Below the pieces are notes generated by a model. The model worked only from the letters and a program-made list of their open reading frames with translations, searched no databases and was not told the origin of the DNA. From assembly GCA_020629155.1 (NCBI GenBank), contig JAHDDW010000002.1, positions 124,001 through 188,000 on the forward strand: a stretch of 64,000 nucleotides of DNA, written 5' to 3'. The translations under genes and the position numbers were made by a program. This document shows, in pieces, positions 44,813-52,983 of the stretch. Each line of letters starts with the position of its first letter. The stretch's first letter is position 1. The DNA is from Acidimicrobiales bacterium. GTDB taxonomy: Bacteria; Actinomycetota; Acidimicrobiia; Acidimicrobiales; SZUA-35.

Positions 44813-45672
44813 GAGAAACTCCAACCCAGCTAACTAATGCTAGAGAAATCATCACAAACTTCAAAGTTGTTTTCTTAGATATATGGGGAGTGCTAATTGA
44901 TGGACAAACAAAATTTCATCGTGCTGTTGAAGCCCTAAAAATCTTCACTGAATTTGGGATACAAGTCGTTCTAATCTCGAATACTAGTCGAACTGCAAGT
45001 CAAGTTATACATTTTCTAAGTTCGCTTGGGATAGAACAAGACCTCTACACCGGCGTCGTCACTGGAGGTGATCTGGCTTTAGAGAGTATTCGGAAACGTA
45101 CCTTAAATAACCGAAAGTTTGGCTCTAATGCTTTCATCTTGGGGACGCAAGCAGAAGGTAATTGGATCTCAGAGACAGGCCTCAGAATTGTATCAAAGAT
45201 CGAAGATGCTGATGTGATAATAAGCATGGGACTGCTAGAACAGGCACAGGTTTCACAAAAAATGTTGGATATGCTGCGCCAAGCTTCGGATCAAGACGTG
45301 CCCCTAATTGTTACAAATCCAGATGTTAAAGTTCGGATAGGAGACACAACCCACACAGGAAGCGGAGTCCTCGCCCCGATATACAAAAATCTAGGCGGCG
45401 CAACGTATTTGTTTGGTAAGCCTGCTGTCAATATTTTTCAGAATGCAAAACTAATAGCAGAAAAAAGTCGACAGCTGAAATCATTTGCCAACAATGAGAT
45501 ACTCACAATTGGAGACTCACTCAAGACCGATGTCTTGGGAGGCAAAAAATTTGGCACAGCGACACTTTTGGTAACTGCGACTGGCATACATGAAGTCAGA
45601 TCGAAGGAAAATTCTTCCTTCAATAAAAACGAAATCCAACCAGATTATTTGATAAAGGAATTGAGATGGTGA
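44809..45672 (+). CDS. HAD-superfamily class IIA phosphatase
   Basis: 287 residues, ATG 44809 overlapping the aminotransferase stop. Motif I is FLDIWGVLIDG, where Trp stands in place of the second Asp, as in TIGR01459-type members. Motif II is VVLISNTSRTAS; Lys is in FGKPAVNIF; motif IV is LTIGDSLKTDVLGGKKFG. A cap domain lies between residues 75 and 190. NagD-like enzymes remove phosphate from small organic phosphates. In this operon it probably dephosphorylates a pathway intermediate. Confidence 0.86.
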   Translation: MRETPTQLTNAREIITNFKVVFLDIWGVLIDGQTKFHRAVEALKIFTEFGIQVVLISNTSRTASQVIHFLSSLGIEQDLYTGVVTGGDLALESIRKRTLNNRKFGSNAFILGTQAEGNWISETGLRIVSKIEDADVIISMGLLEQAQVSQKMLDMLRQASDQDVPLIVTNPDVKVRIGDTTHTGSGVLAPIYKNLGGATYLFGKPAVNIFQNAKLIAEKSRQLKSFANNEILTIGDSLKTDVLGGKKFGTATLLVTATGIHEVRSKENSSFNKNEIQPDYLIKELRW

Positions 45673-46808
45673 AACAAGGCCGGAAAAAGATTCTTGTATT
45701 CGGCATCGGAGTAATAGGAGGCAATGTAGTTGATTTTTTATCGCGGATGAACGATCAATATCAAATAATAGTTGCATCTCGCAATACTGAGAAGATGCGC
45801 AAACGAGTGAACCTTAGCATCACTGTTGCTATGAGTTTAGGATTTAAACCTCAGATAGATTTTAGAAGAGTGGACGTATTTGACAAAACTCAAGTCATGA
45901 AACTTCTCAATGATTTTTTGCCAGATTTAGTTATCAATGCAACAAGTCTTCAGAGTTTCTGGGAAATTTCATTGCTGCCCAAACCTATATATCAAGAATT
46001 ACTTCAAGCCAACATAGGTCCATGGTTGCCGAACCATCTTTCGACAGCAAAAGCTGTTATGGAAGCTAGTATCGATTGCGATACTAGCCCTCTTGTTGTT
46101 AACGCCTCATTTCCTGATGCGGTTAACTGTGCACTTCACACACAGGGTTGTGCTCCAACAATCGGAGGAGGTAATATCGCTAACTTAGTGCCGACACTAG
46201 AGCGTATTATTTCGAAGGAACTTGACGTACCCCAAAGTCGATTACAAATCCGATTTGCGGCTCACCATGTAGCCTGCAACTCTATTTCAAGCATTGGATC
46301 TCCTGGGGATGCACCTTATATGCTTAAAATCTTAGTAGATGGCTGTGAAGTAGATTCAAAACTAAATCATCATAAAGTGTTCACAGGCGTAGTTAACGAC
46401 TATCGTCGTGTGCGTGGAATTGATGGACAAGCTGTTGCCTCTTCCAGCGTCGCTAGGGTGGCAAGTGCTTTGTTGGATGAAGAGAATAGGCACAGGCTCC
46501 ACGCCCCTGGACCACAAGGACTCGTTGGAGGGTATCCGGTGCGCATAGGTAACGGAAGTGTGAGTCTCGATTGTGGAACAGCATCAAACGAGAAGGAAGC
46601 TAAAAGGGTCAACCTTGAAGGTTCAGCAGTTGAAGGAATTAAGGAGATTAAACCTGATGGAACAATTATTTTTACCGACCGCGAGATGAGCGTTCTTCAG
46701 TATCATTTCGGATATTACTGCAAGAGTATGCATGTTAATGATGTTCACAGTGTGGCTACTGAACTAAGAGCAAAATACAATGAATTCAAAAGGAGATATA
46801 GCAAATGA
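45666..46808 (+). CDS. Saccharopine-dehydrogenase-like Rossmann protein
   Basis: 380 residues; it overlaps the phosphatase gene by seven bases. NAD(P)-binding ILVFGIGVIGGNVVDFLSR is at residues 9-27, followed by IIVASRNTEKMRKR, a possible NADP-favouring Arg pair. DLVINATSLQSFW and VVNASFPDAVNCAL are the next strands. The second domain has GGGNIANLVPTLERIISKEL, FAAHHVACNSISSIGSPGD and a C-terminal GLVGGYPVRIGNGSVSLD, ending with DGTIIFTD. The overall shape fits saccharopine or opine dehydrogenases, but no exact family is recognised. Confidence 0.7.
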   Translation: MVKQGRKKILVFGIGVIGGNVVDFLSRMNDQYQIIVASRNTEKMRKRVNLSITVAMSLGFKPQIDFRRVDVFDKTQVMKLLNDFLPDLVINATSLQSFWEISLLPKPIYQELLQANIGPWLPNHLSTAKAVMEASIDCDTSPLVVNASFPDAVNCALHTQGCAPTIGGGNIANLVPTLERIISKELDVPQSRLQIRFAAHHVACNSISSIGSPGDAPYMLKILVDGCEVDSKLNHHKVFTGVVNDYRRVRGIDGQAVASSSVARVASALLDEENRHRLHAPGPQGLVGGYPVRIGNGSVSLDCGTASNEKEAKRVNLEGSAVEGIKEIKPDGTIIFTDREMSVLQYHFGYYCKSMHVNDVHSVATELRAKYNEFKRRYSK

Positions 46809-47548
46809 ACTCTGAACATAGCAATAATTCAGCCAAGAACGAGAGTGTTGTAACTTTAAATAAGCTAGGCAGGACAACAACTGTCTTGAATGAAATCAAC
46901 CAAAGGTTTGTTGAAGAAGCACGACATGCTAACCGTCCTGTCCTCGACCTTGGGTGCGCTATGGGCGTTGCAACTTTGGCTGCTTTAGAAGTAGGGGCGA
47001 CAGTCTATGCAAATGACGTTGACGAGAACCACCTGAAGGCCATACAAGAATCAGTGTCGCTTTCAGCAAAGAAACGCCTCCACACTATATCTGGATGGTT
47101 TCCCGAAGATCTAGACTTTGAAGCCAACAGTTTCGATGTGATACACGCTTCAAATCTGCTCAACTTTTTGAGCGGACCAGAAATCGACAGAGGTTTACAA
47201 AGAATATATGAATGGCTATCACCTAACGGAATTTTTCTTTCCATCTCAGGTTCACCGTATGCGGCAAACATTAAGGGCTTCATTCCTGAGTATGAAAAAG
47301 CTGTAGCATTAGGCGAAACTTGGCCTGGTGAATGCGACAATCTTAAACAGTATTCCTCAGATCCGACCATATCTGAGCTGCCAGATAGACTACATCTGTT
47401 AGATCCCTATGTGCTTTCAAGATCAGCAAAACTTGCGGGCATGCACGTTGAGGAGTCGTATCTGTTTAACAGACGTGACACCCCAAAGTATATAGCGCTA
47501 GACGGACGTGAGAATGTAGTTTTAATCGCACGAAAAATTGGTGAGTAA
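46805..47548 (+). CDS. Class I SAM-dependent methyltransferase
   Basis: 247 residues, ATG overlapping the upstream stop (ATGA). SAM motif I is PVLDLGCAMGVATLAALEVG, then VYANDVDENHLKAI; the motif around FDVIHASNLLNFLSG is the post-II strand, and LSPNGIFLSISGSPYA is post-III. Last gene of the four-gene operon. It would methylate the product of the previous steps. A C-terminal piece with YLFNRRDTPKYIALDGRENV may shape the active site. Confidence 0.87.
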   Translation: MNSEHSNNSAKNESVVTLNKLGRTTTVLNEINQRFVEEARHANRPVLDLGCAMGVATLAALEVGATVYANDVDENHLKAIQESVSLSAKKRLHTISGWFPEDLDFEANSFDVIHASNLLNFLSGPEIDRGLQRIYEWLSPNGIFLSISGSPYAANIKGFIPEYEKAVALGETWPGECDNLKQYSSDPTISELPDRLHLLDPYVLSRSAKLAGMHVEESYLFNRRDTPKYIALDGRENVVLIARKIGE

Positions 47549-47656
47549 CTGTTGATAACTAAACCTCATCGGTCGAAGCATCTTCTGTCAAGAGAGCTTT
47601 TGGGTTGCTAGTAGATTTTGTTTTGGGCATGAGGAGGGAATGGCTAAATCGTCAAC

Positions 47657-47673
47657 TTTGCGCATCGCGCAAA
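47657..47673. promoter_or_regulatory. Palindrome in the peroxiredoxin promoter
   Basis: TTTGCGCATCGCGCAAA has perfect seven-base arms around ATC. It ends 22 bases before the peroxiredoxin ATG. The -10-like TAGTAT (47683-47688) begins nine bases after the palindrome and lies about eight bases before the ATG, so the mRNA may be leaderless and the palindrome would cover the -35 region. Confidence 0.55.
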
Positions 47674-47695
47674 TAGATCAGGTAGTATATTCCCT

Positions 47696-48154
47696 ATGCT
47701 TGCTACTAACTCTAAAGCCCCCACATTCAAACTGCAAACACATCTGAATCAGGAGTTCCAGCTCGACTTAGCTGTCTGGAACTTCCTTTGGTGGTACCCA
47801 AAGGCCTCTACGCCAACTTGCACCAAAGAAGGTTGTGCGCTGCAAAACACTATCAAAAGTTTCAGTGACCACGGTTGCGTCATCGCTGGTCTTTCTTACG
47901 ACACACCCGAAGATAACAAAATCTTTGCAGAAGAATATGGCTTCGAATTTCCATTGCTGTCTGATGTTGACAGGAAAGTCTCCCAGCAGTATGAAGCTGT
48001 GAGAAGTCCTGACGACCAATACGCAGATATGCCACTTCGCATAAGCTACCTAATTGCGCCAAGCGGAAAAATAGCGGCGGCTTACGAGGTCACTGACGCC
48101 CCAAATCATGCTTCCCAAGTATTAGACGATCTCGAACTATACAAGCAAAAATAA
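47696..48154 (+). CDS. Peroxiredoxin (BCP/PrxQ type)
   Basis: 152 residues. The thioredoxin fold has the peroxidatic Cys42 and resolving Cys47 in PKASTPTCTKEGCAL. VIAGLSYDTPEDNKIFAEEYGFEFPLLSD and LRISYLIAPSGKIAAAYEV complete the domain. It reduces peroxides with electrons from thioredoxin or a similar donor. There is no Shine-Dalgarno; the ATG probably sits at the transcript start. Confidence 0.93.
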   Translation: MLATNSKAPTFKLQTHLNQEFQLDLAVWNFLWWYPKASTPTCTKEGCALQNTIKSFSDHGCVIAGLSYDTPEDNKIFAEEYGFEFPLLSDVDRKVSQQYEAVRSPDDQYADMPLRISYLIAPSGKIAAAYEVTDAPNHASQVLDDLELYKQK

Positions 48155-48458
48155 ACTAGACAGAAGCTGATCCGAGTATTTCCTCTGATGTTGTGGTCTA
48201 TTCTCTGTTCAGAAATCTATTCGAGTCCCTCCACAAACCCCAGGGTGAATCAGTTTTGGCGGGTCGTTTCAAAAGGTTACTTTTGGGACCCATGGCGTAG
48301 GCGGATTATCTAGTTATTACTAGTAGTTGGACTAGAACTCATCGAGTGTTAGCGCACTCTTTGAGCTTGCTCTATTTAATTATTTAACACGGAATATGCT
48401 CTAATCAAGAGTTCGAGTTTGTCAATTTATTGTTAATTGTTTTGCTGGCAAGTAGTTT
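48155..48458. other. Intergenic, no gene seen
   Basis: A/T-rich sequence with several TAG-rich steps. A run at 48226-48234 looks like a tRNA T-loop but has no complementary stem. I see no gene or clear repeat here. Confidence 0.5.
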
Positions 48459-48578
48459 GTGGCAAGACCAAAAATTGAAACACCCAAAGACGAGGGTCAA
48501 CGCCTAAAGAAATTATGCTTAAGAGCAAGCCAGCAAACTAAAGCTGATTCAAAAAAGATGAAGGCTAAGCTCACTTAG
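48459..48578 (+). CDS. Short basic peptide gene (possible regulator fragment)
   Basis: 39 codons from a GTG: MARPKIETPKDEGQRLKKL, then a Lys-rich end. The first residues resemble the start of TetR or phage-type regulators, but the frame stops early. It may be a fragment of a larger gene. From 48579 to 48966 I see no gene. Confidence 0.3.
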   Translation: MARPKIETPKDEGQRLKKLCLRASQQTKADSKKMKAKLT

Positions 48579-48966
48579 GCCGTAATCTACTATTTCTTCG
48601 ATATCTTTTCAGCGAGTGAAATATCCTATAGGTTTCATCCGCGAGATTATGCTTCCTCAGAACTCTTGCTTTGATATCTTCCATTGTTGTATCAGTTGGT
48701 CTGGATTTACTGGCTTCGTCTAACGTTTTACTTAGAAGTTACACTTGTTCACCATATTTCAAGGCGTGCCATTTTCTACTTGCGCCTCTGTGGGCACAGC
48801 TGACAGCAGTAGGGGGCTAACGCAACTTTTTCTATAATTAAAAAAGCATAAAACAGTGTTGACACTCTTGAAATAGTTCGATGCAAGTCAGCTGACATAT
48901 TTCCTGGATTTTTATCGAGCTTGATATCTTGGAAACTGTTTGGTCAGCGTTTCCCTGGTGAGAGTG

Positions 48967-49010
48967 GAGCCCGAAGGCGGAGTTGAACCGCCGACCTACT
49001 CATTACGAAT
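48967..49010. repeat. Left attachment site (attL), 44-bp copy of the tRNA-Thr 3' half
   Basis: Identical to 52940-52983, which is the 3' end of tRNA-Thr through the anticodon loop, plus one base after the tRNA. Beyond position 49010 the match ends. The copy marks the distal end of a genomic island. Confidence 0.92.
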
Positions 49011-49144
49011 AACATCTAGCCTGTTTCGTCTAGTAGTGTGATTCGCGGAAACGCTCTATTTGGTAGGGTTTTGGGAACATGACTATCCGTCTATTTTGGT
49101 TTCGTAGTTTCTATTTGTAGATTTTAGGGCCAAAGAATGGCCAA

Positions 49145-49780
49145 ATGTTGATAAAAATAGATATGGCTCATGTGGAGAAAAGAGAATACTGGTCGCAGGC
49201 AAAGAAGCCAGACGGAACTTCTAAGCGGAAAAGGTTGAAACGCTGGTTTGTTATCGCAGAAGACTCAAGCATCAAGGGCAAGCGCAAACGAAAAAGCCTC
49301 GGCGGTTTTGACACCAAACGTGAGGCTGAACGGGCTATGCCTGAACTTTTGCGCAAATTTTATAGCGGGGAGATGGGCCAGACGAAAGAAACTTTCAAAG
49401 AGTACATAGATCGATATTTAGAACAGCGTGACCCTAAAGCTAACCCTGGGAAGAAACACACACTTAAACGTCGAACTCATCAAGATTACGAGCAGATGCT
49501 TAATCGATACGCCGTACCGCTTATGGATAGCAAGCAGTTATCAGCGCTTACAGCAAACGATTTCGACGACGTGTACCAGTACATGCACAATAAAGGGCTG
49601 AGGTTCTCCTCGATCCGCAAGATGCACGCTACCTGTCATAAAGTGATGGCTGATGCTGTACGAGATCGACTCATTCAAAGCAACCCGACTGACAGGTGTA
49701 TGAATAGCCGCTGTCGCAGCAAACAAATTCAAGTGCTGGCCAGCAGTTTAAAAGCTACTTCGAATCGATCCATCCTTTAG
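49145..49780 (+). pseudogene. Truncated tyrosine integrase
   Basis: The N-terminal arm-binding region (RKSLGGFDTKREAERAMPEL) and the core-binding SAM-like domain (YIDRYLEQRDPKANPGK, TLKRRTHQDYEQMLNRYAVP, FSSIRKMHATCHKVMADAV) are present. About residue 185 the similarity stops; the catalytic domain with Arg-His-Arg-Tyr is missing and the last codons are unrelated. So the island can no longer excise by itself. The gene is just inside attL, as expected. Confidence 0.88.
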
Positions 49781-50369
49781 TGACAGAAAAATCTACTAGT
49801 GAAACAAACAGCTCCCATAGTTTCTCCGAGCCATCACGAATAGCTGACTTTTTAGCAAGAAAAGCAGATCTACTTGTTCTATACTCCCCCCATGCTTTCC
49901 CATCATCAACACAGTTCACTAACGTTGGCATAAACATATCTATCGCTTGAGCATACTTAGCTTCTGCCGAGTCAGAAAATTCAAATTCAAACCAAATCGA
50001 TCGTACTGCTTGCACAGGTACCGTGCTGTCAGCAGGAAATAAATCATTCGCAGCTTGTAATTCCGCCGCAGCCTTTTCATCATAGTTATCTTCAAAAAAC
50101 TTGTAGTCACCAGCATTAACCTCGACAAGCTCATGCACAACAAGCATGCTAAGAACCTTCAAATGGTCTATCCCTTCTGGTTCATATTCGCGCAACAAAA
50201 GACATGCTAGCGATGCATGCCAACTATGCTCAGCTGAGTTCTCGCATCGCTGACCTTTAAGAACTTTGGTATGACGTTCAACTGCTTTGAGGCCTTCACA
50301 CTTAACAAGAAGCTTCAACGCCTCATCAGTTAACAAAACATTTTCAGAACTCATTGATTTCCCCTTCAA
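49755..50369 (-). CDS. HD-domain phosphohydrolase (YfbR/HDDC2-like), island cargo
   Basis: 204 residues. RCENSAEHSWHASLACLLL is the first metal-binding part (His), then VVHELVEVNAGD, where the usual HD pair is His-Glu rather than His-Asp. The rest (helical, ending RSIWFEFEFSDSAEAKYAQAIDMF) resembles the HD_3 family, whose YfbR members are 5'-nucleotidases of deoxynucleotides. The substitution may alter metal use. Last gene of the island operon; overlaps the PurH-like gene by 26 bases. ATG starts exist at 50369 and 50354. Confidence 0.82.
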   Translation of the reverse strand: MKGKSMSSENVLLTDEALKLLVKCEGLKAVERHTKVLKGQRCENSAEHSWHASLACLLLREYEPEGIDHLKVLSMLVVHELVEVNAGDYKFFEDNYDEKAAAELQAANDLFPADSTVPVQAVRSIWFEFEFSDSAEAKYAQAIDMFMPTLVNCVDDGKAWGEYRTSRSAFLAKKSAIRDGSEKLWELFVSLVDFSVTKGWIDSK

Positions 50370-50955
50370 TAAAGTGTCGATTTAAAAAGCTATAATACTC
50401 ATGTAGAACAACTGCTGCCTTGCTGGCTAAATACTTACGGTATCTTTTGTCATCATCTGTACTGCTAAGATGAGCTGAGCACTCCTCGTAATCAGTTTGG
50501 CATGTTAATACAAATATTGATTGATAATTTCTTATCGCATTAGTTAAAAGAGCTGGACCCCCTACATCAACCCACTCCAAAGTTCTTGCCAGGGCATCGT
50601 CTGAAGTGAAATCTTTTAAAGGGTAAAGATTACTGCACACAAGCCCAATTGGAGGTATGCTCTTCTGAGTAATTTTGAATCTTGCTTCATAATCAGGTTC
50701 CTGTCGGAAAAACCCTTCGTGGACACAGTGCTGCAAGGTTTTTGATAAGTACTCTGTGCCTTGCAAAGGAGAGATTTCCTCAATAGATACAACTTCTAGG
50801 TTTTTGTTTCTGAGGTAACGGTATGATCCTGATGAAGCGATCAGATCGAATCCACTTTCTAAACAGCTTTCAGCAAGTGTTTCGATTCCAGTTTTGTCGT
50901 AGCAACTGAACAAAGCTCGTTCTCTTGATTTCTCTTGTTTACGCATACTTTTCAT
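50344..50955 (-). CDS. Stand-alone PurH-like IMP-cyclohydrolase domain, island cargo
   Basis: 203 residues, resembling only the N-terminal MGS-like domain of PurH. ALFSCYDKTGIETLAESCL, IASSGSYRYLRN, SKTLQHCVHEG, VCSNLYPLKDF and VDVGGPALLTNAIRNYQSIF correspond in order to the DKTG, STGGT, KTLHP, NLYPF and GGP-x-x-AAKN motifs. Several key positions differ: SSGSY for STGGT, KTLQH for KTLHP, and Arg for the Lys of AAKN. It probably binds an IMP/FAICAR-like or other purine nucleotide. The transformylase domain is absent. Confidence 0.8.
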   Translation of the reverse strand: MKSMRKQEKSRERALFSCYDKTGIETLAESCLESGFDLIASSGSYRYLRNKNLEVVSIEEISPLQGTEYLSKTLQHCVHEGFFRQEPDYEARFKITQKSIPPIGLVCSNLYPLKDFTSDDALARTLEWVDVGGPALLTNAIRNYQSIFVLTCQTDYEECSAHLSSTDDDKRYRKYLASKAAVVLHEYYSFLNRHFIEGEINEF

Positions 50956-52190
50956 CTATTCTTAGTCGGGTACGGTGCATAATGTCTTTTTTGACTTTGA
51001 GATGGACCCTTAGGGATCAGCGGTTTAAATCTTTGAGGAGGCTGTCGATATTGTCGGGAAGAAACCTTTGGATTAAGAACAGCATATAGACTAGTTAATT
51101 TTGAGGTGCAGCCAGTACAGATATCGATTGGATTCCTAGGAACAACTTCGTCGATTGTGAACTTTTTTATGATTTCAACACAAGCACGACAGTACCAAGA
51201 TTTGTGCTCGACCTCATTCTTTGAACGCATTCTTTCAATGACAAGGCCTTGTGTATCTTTGGCTCGAATTGGACGATGCGGAACATTCGGAGGCAATATG
51301 CACATATCACCCTCATATAAAACTAGCTGCCTAATTTTTCGAGACTGGATAAATTCAATTGTGACTGACCCTTTAAGCTGCACCAGGACCTCTGGAGATG
51401 GGTTATCATGAAAAGCAGTTTCATACGAAGGTCCTCCCACTAGCATTACTACCATTTGGTCTTCATGAATAGTTTCGAAAGCTTTTTCAGGAACCAGCCA
51501 ATTATTTAGTGTTCTTGTGACTGGAGCGTCAGATTTTTTAACTATCTCAGGCGACGCTTGAGATAGTTGTGCTGACTTTGAAGATAGTCTCTTCAAAATT
51601 GGATCTATGTTTGCTAATACACGAAATACATCGACATTGCGAGACTCATAAGATCCATCAAAAGGAAAAAAGTAGTAGCCCGGATGTTTACTCCATAGGC
51701 TCCGCAATCGAGATTCAAGTTTGATTGTTGCTTCTATATCTGGATCAGAAAACTTTTTTTGCTGCTTATCTAAATCTCCTCCTAGATGGAGAACATAATC
51801 ATATCGAGTTAAATCCATTTCTAGAGAGCGGCCAAATATTCTTTCATAGTCCTCGTGGCTTTCAAGATAGGAACCATTATCCACTGTTCCTCTATCCATA
51901 AGCAAAAAAGGAATGTTCGCTTGAGACGCAACTTCAACCCAATAGCGTTCAAACGCTATACGCGTTTCTTGAATCACTTGCATGAAACTAATATCGTCTG
52001 CTCGTGATTGTGTTAGCGACTCCCAACCTTTAGCGCTGAGACCGCTATCTACAAACACAGTTGGGACCTCTGGGACCACTAAAAAAATTTGTTTCTTAGC
52101 GGCCTTTTGAATTTCAAGTAGTTGATTGAGAAACCATGACTTTCCAGAACCTGGCACGCCAGTAAAAACAATCTTTTGCACAGAAGTCAT
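50952..52190 (-). CDS. P-loop NTPase fused to a HAAO-like cupin, island cargo
   Basis: 412 residues. N-terminal NadR/Ttd14-like (AAA_28) NTPase: GVPGSGKS (residues 11-18), FVDSGLSAKGWESLT and LLMDRGTVDNGSYLE. Residues 225-375 are like 3-hydroxyanthranilate 3,4-dioxygenase: iron ligands His261, Glu267 and His305 keep the family spacing (6 and 44), ILPPNVPHRPIR and QGLVIERMR match, and Cys334, Cys337, Cys358 and Cys361 form the rubredoxin-like site of bacterial HAAO. Position 257, where HAAO has a substrate-binding Arg, is Glu. The tail is basic, Pro/Gln rich. It overlaps both neighbours by four bases. Confidence 0.85.
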   Translation of the reverse strand: MTSVQKIVFTGVPGSGKSWFLNQLLEIQKAAKKQIFLVVPEVPTVFVDSGLSAKGWESLTQSRADDISFMQVIQETRIAFERYWVEVASQANIPFLLMDRGTVDNGSYLESHEDYERIFGRSLEMDLTRYDYVLHLGGDLDKQQKKFSDPDIEATIKLESRLRSLWSKHPGYYFFPFDGSYESRNVDVFRVLANIDPILKRLSSKSAQLSQASPEIVKKSDAPVTRTLNNWLVPEKAFETIHEDQMVVMLVGGPSYETAFHDNPSPEVLVQLKGSVTIEFIQSRKIRQLVLYEGDMCILPPNVPHRPIRAKDTQGLVIERMRSKNEVEHKSWYCRACVEIIKKFTIDEVVPRNPIDICTGCTSKLTSLYAVLNPKVSSRQYRQPPQRFKPLIPKGPSQSQKRHYAPYPTKNR

Positions 52191-52921
52191 TGGTGTACAT
52201 ACTTTTCCACGAATTTATCCCATGCTCTGATTCTATCTGGACACTTTCTTACTAAAGCCTGGTTTTCAGATGAGCTTAATGAAATATACCTTTGTTCCGC
52301 AGAAGGCATTTCTACAACGTTTTGAATGTCAACTCCTGCTAAAGAAATACTGGTGGTTTTTAAATGATCGATGTATGAAGCCATTTCCTCGCATGACCCA
52401 TCATCAGCTATGAAAATTGGGACGTCGCCTTTGTCTAAGATATCAGTCAGGTTCTGAATTTTAACTAACTTATCTAGGTCGATTGGCGAGGTGCCAGGGA
52501 GCAGGAGATCTGGCTGGTAAACTGAGCAGTCCACAAGGACACTATCGTTTGGGCTAAGAATATTGTTCAAGTAGTCAAAATACTCTTTGAAGTCGATCTG
52601 CTGAAGACCAATTGTGGCAATAACCGAATTATTAAATCTAGTCCTAACGGAATCTATAAAGTTCTTGTTAACTCTATGCTGGAATTGAAGAATGAGATTA
52701 CTTTTATCTAGACCGTACAACTTCACGACCTCAGATATTCTCGTTGGATCCAAAATCTCTTCGAATAGTAGTACCCTTTGAATTTCTTGGAAATACTGGT
52801 TAGTTTCGCGTATAGCGTCAACAAATCGTCTGCTTATAGTTTTTGGGTAGAAGAATGGCCAAATACTCAGTCTGTTGAATTCAACTAGGAGAAGCGCCGA
52901 ATCTTTCAAAACCCTAACCAA
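52187..52921 (-). CDS. Unknown protein, first gene of the island operon
   Basis: 244 residues, assumed to start at TTG 52921. The frame is open further upstream into the tRNA but has no ATG or GTG, so the N-terminus may be truncated or use a non-standard start. Alternating strands and helices (LLLVEFNRLSIWPFFY, SVIATIGLQQIDFKEYFDYL, DSVLVDCSVYQPDLLLPG, VPIFIADDGSCEEMASYIDH) suggest an alpha/beta, possibly Rossmann-like, fold. No motif identifies it. The start lies 20 bases after the tRNA 3' end and the stop overlaps the NTPase-cupin start. Confidence 0.6.
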   Translation of the reverse strand: MVRVLKDSALLLVEFNRLSIWPFFYPKTISRRFVDAIRETNQYFQEIQRVLLFEEILDPTRISEVVKLYGLDKSNLILQFQHRVNKNFIDSVRTRFNNSVIATIGLQQIDFKEYFDYLNNILSPNDSVLVDCSVYQPDLLLPGTSPIDLDKLVKIQNLTDILDKGDVPIFIADDGSCEEMASYIDHLKTTSISLAGVDIQNVVEMPSAEQRYISLSSSENQALVRKCPDRIRAWDKFVEKYVHQ

Positions 52922-52939
52922 TAGTAGGGATTTTAACCA

Positions 52940-52983
52940 GAGCCCGAAGGCGGAGTTGAACCGCCGACCTACTCATTACGAAT
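52940..52983. repeat. Right attachment site (attR) inside tRNA-Thr
   Basis: 44 bases identical to 48967-49010. It covers the tRNA from just after its 3' end to the anticodon loop, where tyrosine integrases commonly cross over. The island between the two copies is about 4 kb. Confidence 0.92.

Noticed and set aside
48211-48240. A TTCGAGTCCCTCCA run that looks like the 3' end of a tRNA or tmRNA
   Set aside because: The bases before the loop do not pair with those after it, and no acceptor or anticodon arm is present.
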